Translations under genes and position numbers: made by a program
Notes under the pieces: generated by a model
What the model was told of the DNA's origin: nothing
The model's input: the letters and a program-made list of their open reading frames with translations, nothing else
Databases searched by the model: none
Shown: positions 32,091 to 39,873 of the stretch, piece after piece
How the letters are laid out: each line of letters starts with the position of its first letter
Position numbering within the stretch: position 1 is the stretch's first letter
Assembly (NCBI GenBank): GCA_900551925.1
Contig: URXR01000003.1
Span: 1 to 39,873 of the forward strand
Length of the DNA stretch: 39,873 nucleotides
Direction of reading: 5' to 3'
Source of the DNA: an uncultured Mycoplasmatota bacterium
GTDB lineage: Bacteria; Bacillota_I; Bacilli_A; RF39; UBA660

Positions 32091-35000
32091 ACTTTTACAT
32101 AATCTGAAGCAGAGTAATTACTAAATATTTTCTTACCATTTACTATTCGATAAGCTTTTACTTTATAATATGTACTTGTTCCTTTTCTTAAACCATAACT
32201 TGTTGTAGTACTTAAACTTCTGGTACTTTTGACATAATAATATTTTTTAGTCGTGCTGTTATATTTATAGATGTTATATCCTGTTGCACCACTTACTTTA
32301 CTCCATCTTATTCTTGCTACTCCACTTCTATATTTATCTGCTCTTACATTTTTTGGAGTGCTTGGTATGGGTTTAAAACTTATTACTTTACTAAATGGTC
32401 CATATACTTTTTTACCACTTACTACTCGGTAGGCTCTTATTTTATAATATGCTGTCTTTCCTGTTGTTAAGCCTGTCCTAGCATAAGCATAGTTGTTCTT
32501 AGTATATCCTAAGGAATAATATTTTCCTGTTATACTGCTTAATTTATATATTTGATATCCTGTTGCTCCCGATACTTTACTATAGCTTAAATACCCACTT
32601 TTATATCCTGTCGATGAGCCTTTCCCATTTGATGGAATATTTAACATAGCTTTTCCACTTACTACATTGGAAAGTGGTCCATATTCTTTCTTATTTTCTA
32701 CTATTTTATAAGCTCTTATTTTGTAATATACTGTTTTTCCTGTTATTACTCCGTTTCTTGCTGTTACATAATTTTTTGTTATGTGTCCTAGTGATACATA
32801 ATTGTTACTAGTATTACTCTTTTTATATATTTGATAACCATCTGCTCCATTTACTTTATTCCAGCTTATATATAACGACCTATAATCTAATGAAGAAGCT
32901 TTTAATCCAATTGGTTTGGTTAAGATTATTTCTTCTTTTTCATCTTCTGGTTCTTTTATTTCTTGTTCTATTTCTTTTTCTATAGAGTTTTCTCCGTATA
33001 TTTTTTCTCCCTCTATTTTTATATATGGTTTTACATATATTTTGGTTTTAGAATTATCTTTAAAATTATGATTTATAGTAGTATTTAAATCTGTTGTATC
33101 TTTTACAAGGTCATAATCTTTTGAACTATTATTATATTTATATATTTCATATCCTGTTAAAACTCCAGTTGTTTTAGTTACTTTTACATTAATAGTGCTA
33201 TTATCTTTTATACTTAATTCTAAAGTTACTTTTGGAAGCTCTATAAAGCTTGGAGTTAAAACTATATCTTTATTAGGAGTATAAGACTCTCCTCCTTCTC
33301 CTACTTTGGTAGTTCCATTATACCACCCTTCAAAGTAATAACCTTCTTTTTTAGGATTAGGTAAGGTTATACTGCTAGCAGTCCATTTAGCATAAATAGT
33401 ATGAGCTGTTGTAGTTTTTAAAGTAGTATTATTGGTAATTTTTGTTGCATAATTTTTATCTAGATACCAACCTGCAAAGGTATTTTTACTTATTACTTCT
33501 TGATTTTCAAAATTTTCTTCATCTTGATAATCAAAAGTTACTTTATATCCTTCTTTAGTTGGAGTATCTAAATTTCTATAAGTATTATAGGCTACATAGT
33601 TTATATCTTTTCCTGTTCCTCCATTGTAATCATATTTTATGGTAGTACCATAGGCTTTGGTTGGTCTTAGGACCCAAAATAAATCTCTAGAATAGATGTT
33701 TGCATATTTTTGGAAACCGGTTTTCCCGGATGTAGCATTTTTATCATAGGTTTCTATTCCATTTTTAGTAAATTTTATAAAAATAGGGTAACCAGTAAAA
33801 TCTTGTCCGTAGTACATGAAGGTAGTTACTTTGGTTAGATTATCTGATAAATAGAAAACAATATCTCCAAATTCTAAATCATTCATTCCTGGTCCAGCGC
33901 TAAAATTATTATTTCTAACTCTTAAAAGACTTTCTCTATCACCATTATCATTTCCTCTTAGAATTCTACCTCCATATAATCCTGGTACGAGCATGTTATT
34001 TATTAATTTTTGATTTCCAGTTAAATTACTTATTTCACTTGCTGTTTTTTTATAATAAATTGTTTTGGTTTCCGTTAAAGCTTTGACTGATTTTTTATTA
34101 AATAGAGCTGTTATCATATCTCCGGTAGAACTGCCTCCTGCTCTTAAATAACCAATATCTATTCCAAGAGCATTATAATACAGCATTTTGATAAATTCTC
34201 CTTCTGCTAAGGTTATTTTAGTAGTAAGAGTATCTAAATCTTTTTTATAGTTATTAGTAATATAGACTCCATTATGAACTATTTTTCCTTCTTCAAATTT
34301 TTTTATAAATTTATCTACTTCGTTTTTTAATAAATCTATGTTTGTTCCATTAATAGTAGGATTAACTAAAGTTGTCATTTCTCCCATTTGTAAAGTGTTA
34401 TTGTTAGAGGTTGTTATTTTCATACCTTCATTTACTATTTTTCCACTTCCTGTTGGTGTTACTTCATAACTATATATGTAAGTTGGATTAGAAGCACTGT
34501 AAACATTGGTAGTAGAAGTACTGTTGGGCTCTAATTCTGAAACATTCCAAGTTAAGGTTTTTGTATTTTGGTCATAGATACAATTATTAGTGCAACTTCC
34601 GGGAACATAGGTAGTATTAGTAGGAATTTTAGCAGTTATTTTTAAATTTTGATATTTATATGTATCACTAGTTTTAGAATATTTCCATTCATAGCCTACG
34701 TTTTCACAGCCACTTTTAGTATAATAAGTTCCTCGATCACAGTAACTATAGTTAGCTTTATTTTGAATTCTTAAGTTGTAAGTTATAGTATCTCCAATAT
34801 TAACGGAATTGTATTTACCAATAGTATTTGATAAATTTTCAGAGTTATTATATTCTTTATCTATTTCGGCATATTGTTCTAATTTTAATCTTGATAGTTC
34901 ACTTCTTGCTATAGCATTATCTAAAAGATTAGTATCTACTGCTTTAGCAAGAGAACTAGTTCCAGTTGGAATCGTACAATTATTGCCATCACAAAATTCA

Positions 35001-36043
35001 TTTATGGGACGCTCAACAGAGACTTTATAAGCTATTTTGGTATCTGTTTCAGTTAGTATATAAAGAGGTAAACGTTTATCAATTAGATCATAGCGAACAC
35101 TGTAAGTATCATTTCCTGGTGATTTCATAGTACCATCATCATTATAAGTATAATCATAACCTGATGAATGAATAATTCCTTTTTCATTGGGATTTATGGC
35201 ACCTCCGACATAAATCATAACATGTCCAGAGTTTCCTGAGACTGTACCATCATCGTTTTTGGTTCTAAAACTATAGGTTATAATATCTCCAGGTTGCAAT
35301 ACTTGCTCTAGTTCTTCAAGCATAACTTCGCTTTTGCCATTTATTTCTTTTCTTACGTCTTCTACAGTTGTTCCAGTAGCTTCGAAATAGTAAACAGCTT
35401 GTGTTTTATTAGTGGTGCTGTTATTTAGATAAGCTCCTGTTTTACTGCTAATATTATTGGCATTGGTATTTTTATCTTTTATTTTTTTAGAAATATTAGC
35501 ATAATACATACCATCTGGTTCTAGACCAGTTTTGGTTACCATTTCTTGAAATAAGCTTTGGTTTTGTTTAGTAGTATAAAATACATCTTTATAAGTATTA
35601 ATATTAGAAGTTGTCATGTTATAGTAGCCATATTTTTTACCTTGTTTAAAATAAGAGTATCTAGCATTTTGATAGTGATTGGAAAAGTCGTATCCTAAAG
35701 CATTTTTATATACTATATAAGCAAAGCTACTACAATCTATAAAATAGCGATTAGTTCTATTTACATCTTCTGGGGCATGGGCTGTGCTACGCCAAGCATA
35801 GGTTCCTCCGACTAGAGTTTTAGAATAACCATAACCTTTGTCTTTTAAATACTGGCTATAGTCAGAATAAAGATTGTTGTAATAATAGCTTAGTGAGGTT
35901 GCTACGACCATATCTTGCATTTCTTGTCTAGTGAAGGTTTTAGAAGTATCTACTGCGTATGAACTTCTGATTAAGGGAATTATTAACAAAAATGTTAATA
36001 TTCCTACTATAGCAATTTCGTTTTTTATTTTAATACTCTTCAT
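32087..36043 (-). CDS. Secreted multidomain protein: tandem NlpC/P60-like, InlB-type and FnIII-like repeats
   Basis: 1318 residues from the ATG after GTGTGAGG; 20 residues of the longer frame are rejected. Signal peptide ends near residue 30 (RSSYA). The first NlpC/P60-like domain has C104 (FIDCSSFAYIVYKNALGYD) and H274 (NSGHVMIYVGG), so it could be an active wall hydrolase. A DUF11/isopeptide-like beta domain follows (about 415-560). A second copy at about 613-790 keeps the shape (EFIKMLYYNALGIDI, LEFGDIVFYL) but has lost the Cys and the His (TKVTTFMYYGQD). Next are two InlB/Listeria-Bacteroides-type repeats (about 801-937, FAGWYLD and FEGWYNG), then about four fibronectin-III-like repeats (940-1318, GYQIYK / YYKIRAY units). 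No LPxTG or lipobox: probably released or bound to the wall non-covalently. Confidence 0.85.
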   Translation of the reverse strand: MKSIKIKNEIAIVGILTFLLIIPLIRSSYAVDTSKTFTRQEMQDMVVATSLSYYYNNLYSDYSQYLKDKGYGYSKTLVGGTYAWRSTAHAPEDVNRTNRYFIDCSSFAYIVYKNALGYDFSNHYQNARYSYFKQGKKYGYYNMTTSNINTYKDVFYTTKQNQSLFQEMVTKTGLEPDGMYYANISKKIKDKNTNANNISSKTGAYLNNSTTNKTQAVYYFEATGTTVEDVRKEINGKSEVMLEELEQVLQPGDIITYSFRTKNDDGTVSGNSGHVMIYVGGAINPNEKGIIHSSGYDYTYNDDGTMKSPGNDTYSVRYDLIDKRLPLYILTETDTKIAYKVSVERPINEFCDGNNCTIPTGTSSLAKAVDTNLLDNAIARSELSRLKLEQYAEIDKEYNNSENLSNTIGKYNSVNIGDTITYNLRIQNKANYSYCDRGTYYTKSGCENVGYEWKYSKTSDTYKYQNLKITAKIPTNTTYVPGSCTNNCIYDQNTKTLTWNVSELEPNSTSTTNVYSASNPTYIYSYEVTPTGSGKIVNEGMKITTSNNNTLQMGEMTTLVNPTINGTNIDLLKNEVDKFIKKFEEGKIVHNGVYITNNYKKDLDTLTTKITLAEGEFIKMLYYNALGIDIGYLRAGGSSTGDMITALFNKKSVKALTETKTIYYKKTASEISNLTGNQKLINNMLVPGLYGGRILRGNDNGDRESLLRVRNNNFSAGPGMNDLEFGDIVFYLSDNLTKVTTFMYYGQDFTGYPIFIKFTKNGIETYDKNATSGKTGFQKYANIYSRDLFWVLRPTKAYGTTIKYDYNGGTGKDINYVAYNTYRNLDTPTKEGYKVTFDYQDEENFENQEVISKNTFAGWYLDKNYATKITNNTTLKTTTAHTIYAKWTASSITLPNPKKEGYYFEGWYNGTTKVGEGGESYTPNKDIVLTPSFIELPKVTLELSIKDNSTINVKVTKTTGVLTGYEIYKYNNSSKDYDLVKDTTDLNTTINHNFKDNSKTKIYVKPYIKIEGEKIYGENSIEKEIEQEIKEPEDEKEEIILTKPIGLKASSLDYRSLYISWNKVNGADGYQIYKKSNTSNNYVSLGHITKNYVTARNGVITGKTVYYKIRAYKIVENKKEYGPLSNVVSGKAMLNIPSNGKGSSTGYKSGYLSYSKVSGATGYQIYKLSSITGKYYSLGYTKNNYAYARTGLTTGKTAYYKIRAYRVVSGKKVYGPFSKVISFKPIPSTPKNVRADKYRSGVARIRWSKVSGATGYNIYKYNSTTKKYYYVKSTRSLSTTTSYGLRKGTSTYYKVKAYRIVNGKKIFSNYSASDYVKV

Positions 36044-36074
36044 ATAAACCTCACACCTATTATCGTATAGTTCG

Positions 36075-36103
36075 ATTATACAAAATGGACATAAAAAAAG
36101 CAA
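36075..36103 (-). promoter_or_regulatory. Sigma-A promoter of the 1318-aa secreted protein
   Basis: TTGCTT (36103-36098), exactly 17 bp, TATAAT (36080-36075). The -35 overlaps the 3' arm of the pduL terminator. An imperfect dyad TAATCG...CGATAA (about 36062-36079) spans the start of transcription. Confidence 0.65.
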
Positions 36104-36136
36104 GAAATAGCTTTGTAATTTAGATTTTTCTTGCTT
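36090..36136 (-). terminator. Terminator of pduL
   Basis: AGCAAGAAA pairs with TTTCTTGCT (9 bp) around a 20-base loop, followed by TTTTTT on the minus strand. Confidence 0.75.
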
Positions 36137-36143
36137 TTCTATG

Positions 36144-36698
36144 TCAATTTAATATTTCTACTTCTTGACCAGACTTTATACCAAAAGCATTGGCATCATC
36201 TGTATCAATGTGCATTTCATAATAAGATTTTTCACTTTCTTTAATCATCACATTATCAAATATACCGCCTTTTTCACCAGGAATTTTTACAGAGTAACTA
36301 TCTTTTAATAAATTATAATTTTTTCTTTCTTCTTTAGTTATATGAATGTGTCTATCTGCTAGTATACAAGCGGGTCTTTCTATTTTTCCTTTTTCGGTTT
36401 CGATAGTTATTACAGAAGCTCCTTTTAAATCTCCTGAAGCTCTTACAGGAGGATTTAATTTTAAAGCATAAGCATCTGTTCTAGATATTTCTACTTGAGT
36501 ATAGTTTCTAGCCGGTCCAATCAATCTAACATTTTCTATTTTTCTATCACCATTTCTGATAGTGGCAGTTTTAGTTGAGGCAAATTGTCCTGGTTGATTA
36601 ATAGGCCTTAAAACTTCCATAGGTTCATCATATAATAGGTTATAATCTTCTTCAGTTAAGTGAAAATGTCTTACTGATATTCCAACAGTTACTTTCAT
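36144..36698 (-). CDS. pduL: Phosphate propanoyltransferase-like phosphotransacylase
   Basis: Converts acyl-CoA and phosphate to acyl phosphate. 184 residues, slightly shorter than usual (about 200), with the two-lobe PduL pattern: VGISVRHFHLTEEDY and QPGQFASTKTATI in lobe one, LIGPARNYTQVEIS, ADRHIHITKEE in lobe two, and MHIDTDDANAFGI at the end. The HxH pairs that hold zinc are in place. There is no microcompartment shell or pdu/eut gene here, so it probably replaces a Pta-type phosphotransacetylase in central metabolism. Monocistronic, divergent to gerQ. Confidence 0.9.
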   Translation of the reverse strand: MKVTVGISVRHFHLTEEDYNLLYDEPMEVLRPINQPGQFASTKTATIRNGDRKIENVRLIGPARNYTQVEISRTDAYALKLNPPVRASGDLKGASVITIETEKGKIERPACILADRHIHITKEERKNYNLLKDSYSVKIPGEKGGIFDNVMIKESEKSYYEMHIDTDDANAFGIKSGQEVEILN

Positions 36699-36744
36699 TT
36701 CTTATCACCTTTTTCATTATACATCTTTTTTAATCTTTTTGAAA

Positions 36745-36772
36745 GTATAATATTACTTTGTTTACATATATT
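36745..36772 (+). promoter_or_regulatory. Possible sigma-E-type promoter of gerQ
   Basis: GTATAA (36745-36750), then 14 bp, then CATATATT (36765-36772), reading toward gerQ. The CATAnnnT shape of the -10 and the spacing match mother-cell sigma-E promoters of Bacillus, and gerQ is a sigma-E gene there. Weak evidence. Confidence 0.3.
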
Positions 36773-36792
36773 TTAGGGAAAGGATGATGTTA

Positions 36793-37131
36793 ATGAATAA
36801 TAGTTATTTTAATCCAAATATTCCTAATAATAATGTTACTAGCGATTTTAATACTTCTAGTTTTCCTCCAAGTATTTCTAGTGATTTACCTTTAGAACAA
36901 TCATATGTAGAAAACATTTTAAGAATGAACAAAGGAAAAGTAGCAAGTTTTTATATGACTTTTCCTGATTCAAATGAATGGCGTGACCGTATTTTTACAG
37001 GAGTAATTGAACAGGCTGCTAGAGATCACATAGTTATTAGTGATCCCAAAACAGGAAAATGGTATCTTTTATTATCGATATATTTGGATTTTGTAGTATT
37101 TGATGAAGATATTAATTATAAAGTTATTTAG
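36793..37131 (+). CDS. gerQ: Spore coat protein GerQ
   Basis: Inner coat protein needed for proper germination (CwlJ localisation), cross-linked by transglutaminase in Bacillus. 112 residues from the third ATG, 9 nt after GGGAAAGG; two earlier ATGs are too near the SD. The N-terminus is Asn/Pro/Ser-rich and disordered (1-35); then the GerQ core: QSYVENILRMNKGKVASFYMTF, EWRDRIFTGVIEQAARDHIVISDP, GKWYLLLSIYLDFVVFDEDINY. This core is highly conserved in the family. Confidence 0.95.
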   Translation: MNNSYFNPNIPNNNVTSDFNTSSFPPSISSDLPLEQSYVENILRMNKGKVASFYMTFPDSNEWRDRIFTGVIEQAARDHIVISDPKTGKWYLLLSIYLDFVVFDEDINYKVI

Positions 37132-37160
37132 AGATTTTATTTTTAAATTCTCTTTTTTTA
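37130..37160 (+). terminator. Terminator of gerQ
   Basis: AGAGATTT pairs with AAATTCTCT (one bulge), followed by TTTTTTT on the plus strand. Confidence 0.65.
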
Positions 37161-37169
37161 TGTTATAAT
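37161..37169 (+). promoter_or_regulatory. Extended -10 promoter of the lemA-like gene
   Basis: TGTTATAAT, 25 nt before the start codon, with no recognisable -35. Confidence 0.5.
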
Positions 37170-37194
37170 TAATTAGGTAAAGATAGGTGATATG

Positions 37195-37695
37195 ATGTTA
37201 TATATTATTGGTATTATAATTCTCATATTATTAGTAGGAGGATTTATTATTTTTTTGAAAGTTTCTAAACTTAATGATATAAAAAAAGCTTTAGATATTT
37301 GTGCTTCTAATATTAATGAGTTTTTAAATAAAAAACTAGAACTTATAAGTATTTTACTTAAGGATATTGATAATAAAAAAATTAAAAAAGATTTTTCTTA
37401 TAGCGATGATTTTAATATATATGAAAAAGAAGAAGCACTTTTTAATGTAAGTTGGAATATTTATAAATATATTAAAGATAATAATATTACTAAACTTAAA
37501 GATAAAGCTAAAGAGTTGAATGTTTTAGAAGAGAATTTAGATGGACTTAAAGATTTCTATAATGCAAATGTATTAAATTATAATGAGGTTTTTTTGAAGA
37601 AATCGTTTAATAAAATATTTAGAATATTTAAATTTGGAGATTATAAGTCTTTTAAGATTAGAAAATTAGAGGAATATGAAATTTTTAAAAATTAA
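37195..37695 (+). CDS. LemA-family membrane protein
   Basis: 166 residues; an ATG one codon earlier (37192) is also possible, with the SD AGGTGAT 7 or 4 nt away. One N-terminal membrane helix (about 2-22), then helical, Lys-rich segments. The C-terminal part ENLDGLKDFYNANVLNYNEVFLKKSFNKIF matches the LemA pattern (R/Y-YN..V..YN). LemA proteins are of unclear function and have an outside helical bundle. It is the only gene of its unit, between gerQ and a converging surface protein gene. Confidence is moderate because it is divergent. Confidence 0.65.
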   Translation: MLYIIGIIILILLVGGFIIFLKVSKLNDIKKALDICASNINEFLNKKLELISILLKDIDNKKIKKDFSYSDDFNIYEKEEALFNVSWNIYKYIKDNNITKLKDKAKELNVLEENLDGLKDFYNANVLNYNEVFLKKSFNKIFRIFKFGDYKSFKIRKLEEYEIFKN

Positions 37696-37705
37696 ATTGT
37701 TGAAT

Positions 37706-37745
37706 ATAAAAAAAGTTATAAGCAATTAGTTTATAACTTTTTTAG
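37706..37745. terminator. Bidirectional terminator between the lemA-like and glycine-rich genes
   Basis: AAAAAAAGTTATAA pairs with TTTATAACTTTTTT around GCAATTAG; it has A- and T-tracts on both sides and serves two converging genes. Confidence 0.85.
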
Positions 37746-39873
37746 TTTATATTAAATTTTTCTTTATCGTAATAGTAGTTATGAAGTATTTCTTCTTCTG
37801 TTAAAGCCTTAGTATAAATTCTAGCACTATAAACATTCATATTGGCATAGCTTGCTGTATATGAACTTGTTGCTATTTGAGCTTTATTAATTCCTACATT
37901 ACCTATACTCGATGAATTAGAATATGTTCCTGAAATAGAACTCATACTATCTATATAAACGCCATTTAAATAAGTTTTTACTAATTTTGAAGTACTATCA
38001 TTTACATAAGTTAAATTTATAATGTCAGTTGGATAATCAAATACTTTAAAAGCAGTTTCAACTTCATTTATAGCAGTCCTAGTATAACCTCTTATATTTA
38101 CTTTACCTGCAGTATTTGTATTCCAAAAAATAGCCATTCCACCATATCTAGCTCCTCCGAATAAAACTCCTGAATTTCCATTAGTCCCAGAATAAGGAAC
38201 ACTATTTATTTTTAAAATAATTTCTAAAGTTCTATTACTTTCTGCTGGTAAAAGAGTTGAAGTTAAAACATTAGAAAGCACTGTATCATTTACTCCATCA
38301 AATGATAAATATTCATCATACCAAGTTGCCCCACTTACTGTTCCATTGTACCCAGTTCCGCTTAAATCTTTCCACGTTGTTGAAGTATAATTTTTTGTTG
38401 TTCCTGTATTAGCGTAACCATCATACCATAGTACTAAATTATCTTGGACATATCCATTATAAGCATCAGTATAGGCATTTATTCTATGTCCATTACTAGT
38501 TTCAATACTTGCTTCATCTATTATTTCTGTAAAGTCTTTATTATCACTACTTACTGAAGTTACATTATCATAATATCTTCTTTGGTCTCCAAAATAATTC
38601 CACACTGCTAGCTCATCTAAATCATATGTAGCTCCCAAATCTACTGTTATACATTGATTTGCACTATAAGATGTTGGTCTTGCGTAATTAGAATATGTTA
38701 TATCTCCATCTGTTATTCTTGAATAAGGATAAGAAGCACTTTCTGAAGTTGTTCCTGTTACACCTTTTCCTTTGGCTATGTTTACTCCATCTTTTATTGC
38801 TTGAACTTCTAACCAATGATTACTATTTCCATAACTACTATAATTAGTACAATTCTTAATATATCTTACATTATCCAGTTTAGTTATTTTCTTCTTTGGC
38901 TTTGTACCAACATAAGTTATCTTAGCATAACCATTTCCTTCATTTTGTCCTGCAAGCATTTTTCCTCCAATAAAATATTTACCACTATAGTGAAGGGTTT
39001 GGTTTGTATGAGTTATTGTCGTGCTTTCTTCAATACTATTTACTCCGGCATAACCACTTATATAAGAAGAACCTCCTCCGCCTCCTGATCTATATCCATC
39101 TCCACTGGCTCCTCCATAGTAGCCTCCTCCACCTGAACCGGCATTAGTAAATACACTACCTCCACCTCCAATGCCAAAACTACCATTTAAAGAGGGAGTG
39201 CCTCGAACATTTGTACCTCCAGATATTTGTGTTCCTCCGGTTCCATAATATTCCCCTTGATTACTTGTTCCTGTTTCACCAAATAAAAAACCTCCGAAAC
39301 CTCCATATCCTATATACGTTGTAGTATTATTACTTCCTGCTCCTCCTGCTGCTACCATTATTCTACTTATAAGTGATGAAGCACTGTCCCATTCTCCACC
39401 TACTAGTCTTACATCTGTTGCTCCTCCGCCACTTGTGGCTGTTGAACCTGATGAACTTTCATTTTTAGCATCTCCTCCACCATTATATCCCCCAGATATA
39501 CTGGCATTAGCAGTTTTAGTTGATGTTCCTTTTCCTCCGACATAAAAATATAGTGTTTCTCCTTTTTCTAAAAATATATATCCACTTGTTTTGGCACCTT
39601 GTCCATTATGATATGTTGTACTTATATATCCTCCAGAAGCGCCAGCCATTTCTATATAGTAATAGCCCGTTCTTGGCACTGTATAACTTTGAGAATCACC
39701 AGTATAGTTAAATACTGTTGTCTTGTTAAGAAAATTATCCACGACTACCTCTATAGTTTTTTCTCCTTTTATTGTATCTGTAAATAAAGCATAAGAATTT
39801 TTTGTTAAATTTATAGAAGTATATATTGCTATTACTATTATTCCCATGCAAAATAAAGATAGAAATACTTTAT
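37742..39873 (-). CDS. Glycine-rich / discoidin / LamG-like surface protein, 5' end outside the window
   Basis: The reading frame stays open past the first ATG (39847) to the edge, and the upstream codons (KVFLSLFC) continue the hydrophobic signal helix, with no SD before that ATG; the true start is beyond 39873. Visible part: signal helix, then NSYALFTDT, like the cleavage region of SipW-type (TasA/CalY) exports. Then a Gly-rich fold (about 60-320 of the 701 visible residues from ATG: GYYYIEMAGASGGY, VGGKG, GGGATDVRL, MVAAGGAG, GGGGGSSYISG) of the ALK/LTK glycine-rich type, a discoidin/F5-8C-like domain (about 330-450, VDLGATYDLDELAVWNYF) and a LamG/concanavalin-like domain (about 470-690, LSFDGVNDT). 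Likely adhesin. No LPxTG. Confidence 0.8.
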   Translation of the reverse strand, partial: KVFLSLFCMGIIVIAIYTSINLTKNSYALFTDTIKGEKTIEVVVDNFLNKTTVFNYTGDSQSYTVPRTGYYYIEMAGASGGYISTTYHNGQGAKTSGYIFLEKGETLYFYVGGKGTSTKTANASISGGYNGGGDAKNESSSGSTATSGGGATDVRLVGGEWDSASSLISRIMVAAGGAGSNNTTTYIGYGGFGGFLFGETGTSNQGEYYGTGGTQISGGTNVRGTPSLNGSFGIGGGGSVFTNAGSGGGGYYGGASGDGYRSGGGGGSSYISGYAGVNSIEESTTITHTNQTLHYSGKYFIGGKMLAGQNEGNGYAKITYVGTKPKKKITKLDNVRYIKNCTNYSSYGNSNHWLEVQAIKDGVNIAKGKGVTGTTSESASYPYSRITDGDITYSNYARPTSYSANQCITVDLGATYDLDELAVWNYFGDQRRYYDNVTSVSSDNKDFTEIIDEASIETSNGHRINAYTDAYNGYVQDNLVLWYDGYANTGTTKNYTSTTWKDLSGTGYNGTVSGATWYDEYLSFDGVNDTVLSNVLTSTLLPAESNRTLEIILKINSVPYSGTNGNSGVLFGGARYGGMAIFWNTNTAGKVNIRGYTRTAINEVETAFKVFDYPTDIINLTYVNDSTSKLVKTYLNGVYIDSMSSISGTYSNSSSIGNVGINKAQIATSSYTASYANMNVYSARIYTKALTEEEILHNYYYDKEKFNIN

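Noticed and set aside
36144..36698. Microcompartment locus
   Set aside because: Only pduL is present; no shell or diol/ethanolamine enzyme genes.
1..39873. UGA-as-tryptophan (Mycoplasma) code
   Set aside because: prmC and the AgrB-like gene end at TGA at the expected family or coupling position, and Trp is always TGG in conserved motifs.

Overview
The window comes from an A+T-rich Gram-positive bacterium, most likely a member of the Bacilli-type Bacillota (the Erysipelotrichia / uncultured gut 'RF39-like' kind of lineage). The evidence is A/T-biased codon use, AGGAGG-type ribosome binding sites, a T-box leader, RNA polymerase delta subunit, long-form HPF, Zn-type L31, and Bacillus-like synteny (prfA-prmC-spoIIR and murA-rpmE-rpiB-ywzB-spoIIQ-mbl). 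UGA is used as a stop (for example prmC and the AgrB-like gene), so the Mycoplasma code does not apply. spoIIQ, spoIIR and gerQ say that the organism, or its recent ancestor, makes endospores. The assignment is inferred from gene content only.

Layout. 1-3.7 kb: a T-box RNA controls an HD-domain hydrolase gene and valS. 3.7-8.4 kb: uvrA-lgt-trxB plus a 39-residue membrane peptide gene. 8.5-11.9 kb: uvrB, a DUF1287 secreted cysteine hydrolase and a second HD protein. 12-14.1 kb: sirtuin, exonuclease III and hpf. 14.2-15.9 kb: a compact accessory cassette of a six-TM protein, a 34-residue Trp/Lys-rich peptide, an AgrB-like membrane protease, a small possible HTH protein and a short unknown protein. 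It has its own promoter with an 11-bp-period GC-rich repeat, and it is the best candidate here for an undescribed (peptide-signalling or peptide-antibiotic) system. 16-21 kb: envelope and sporulation genes (tagO-like, mbl, spoIIQ, ywzB, rpiB, rpmE, murA). 21.2-26.5 kb: a HAD hydrolase, two large lineage-specific membrane-anchored proteins (one with an Asn-rich cytoplasmic tail) and a PP2C phosphatase, the last two transcription units driven by two perfect-consensus sigma-A promoters. 26.5-29.9 kb: spoIIR, prmC, prfA, rpoE, DUF1934. 29.9-32.1 kb (+ strand): a class A PBP and a 61-residue protein. 32-39.9 kb: a 1318-residue secreted protein with tandem NlpC/P60-like domains, pduL, gerQ, a lemA-like gene, and a 5'-truncated glycine-rich/discoidin/LamG-like surface protein running off the right edge.

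Almost everything lies on the minus strand; only the PBP, its 61-residue partner, gerQ and the lemA-like gene are on the plus strand. Several starts were moved downstream from the longest reading frame because a strong Shine-Dalgarno sequence points to an internal ATG or GTG (exoA, mbl, rpmE, spoIIR, PBP, the AgrB-like gene, the two large surface proteins, the HAD gene, gerQ and the 67-residue gene). There is no rRNA, tRNA, CRISPR array, insertion sequence or prophage structural gene. No gene-free stretch exceeds 300 bases; the longest, 3450-3686, is the T-box leader.
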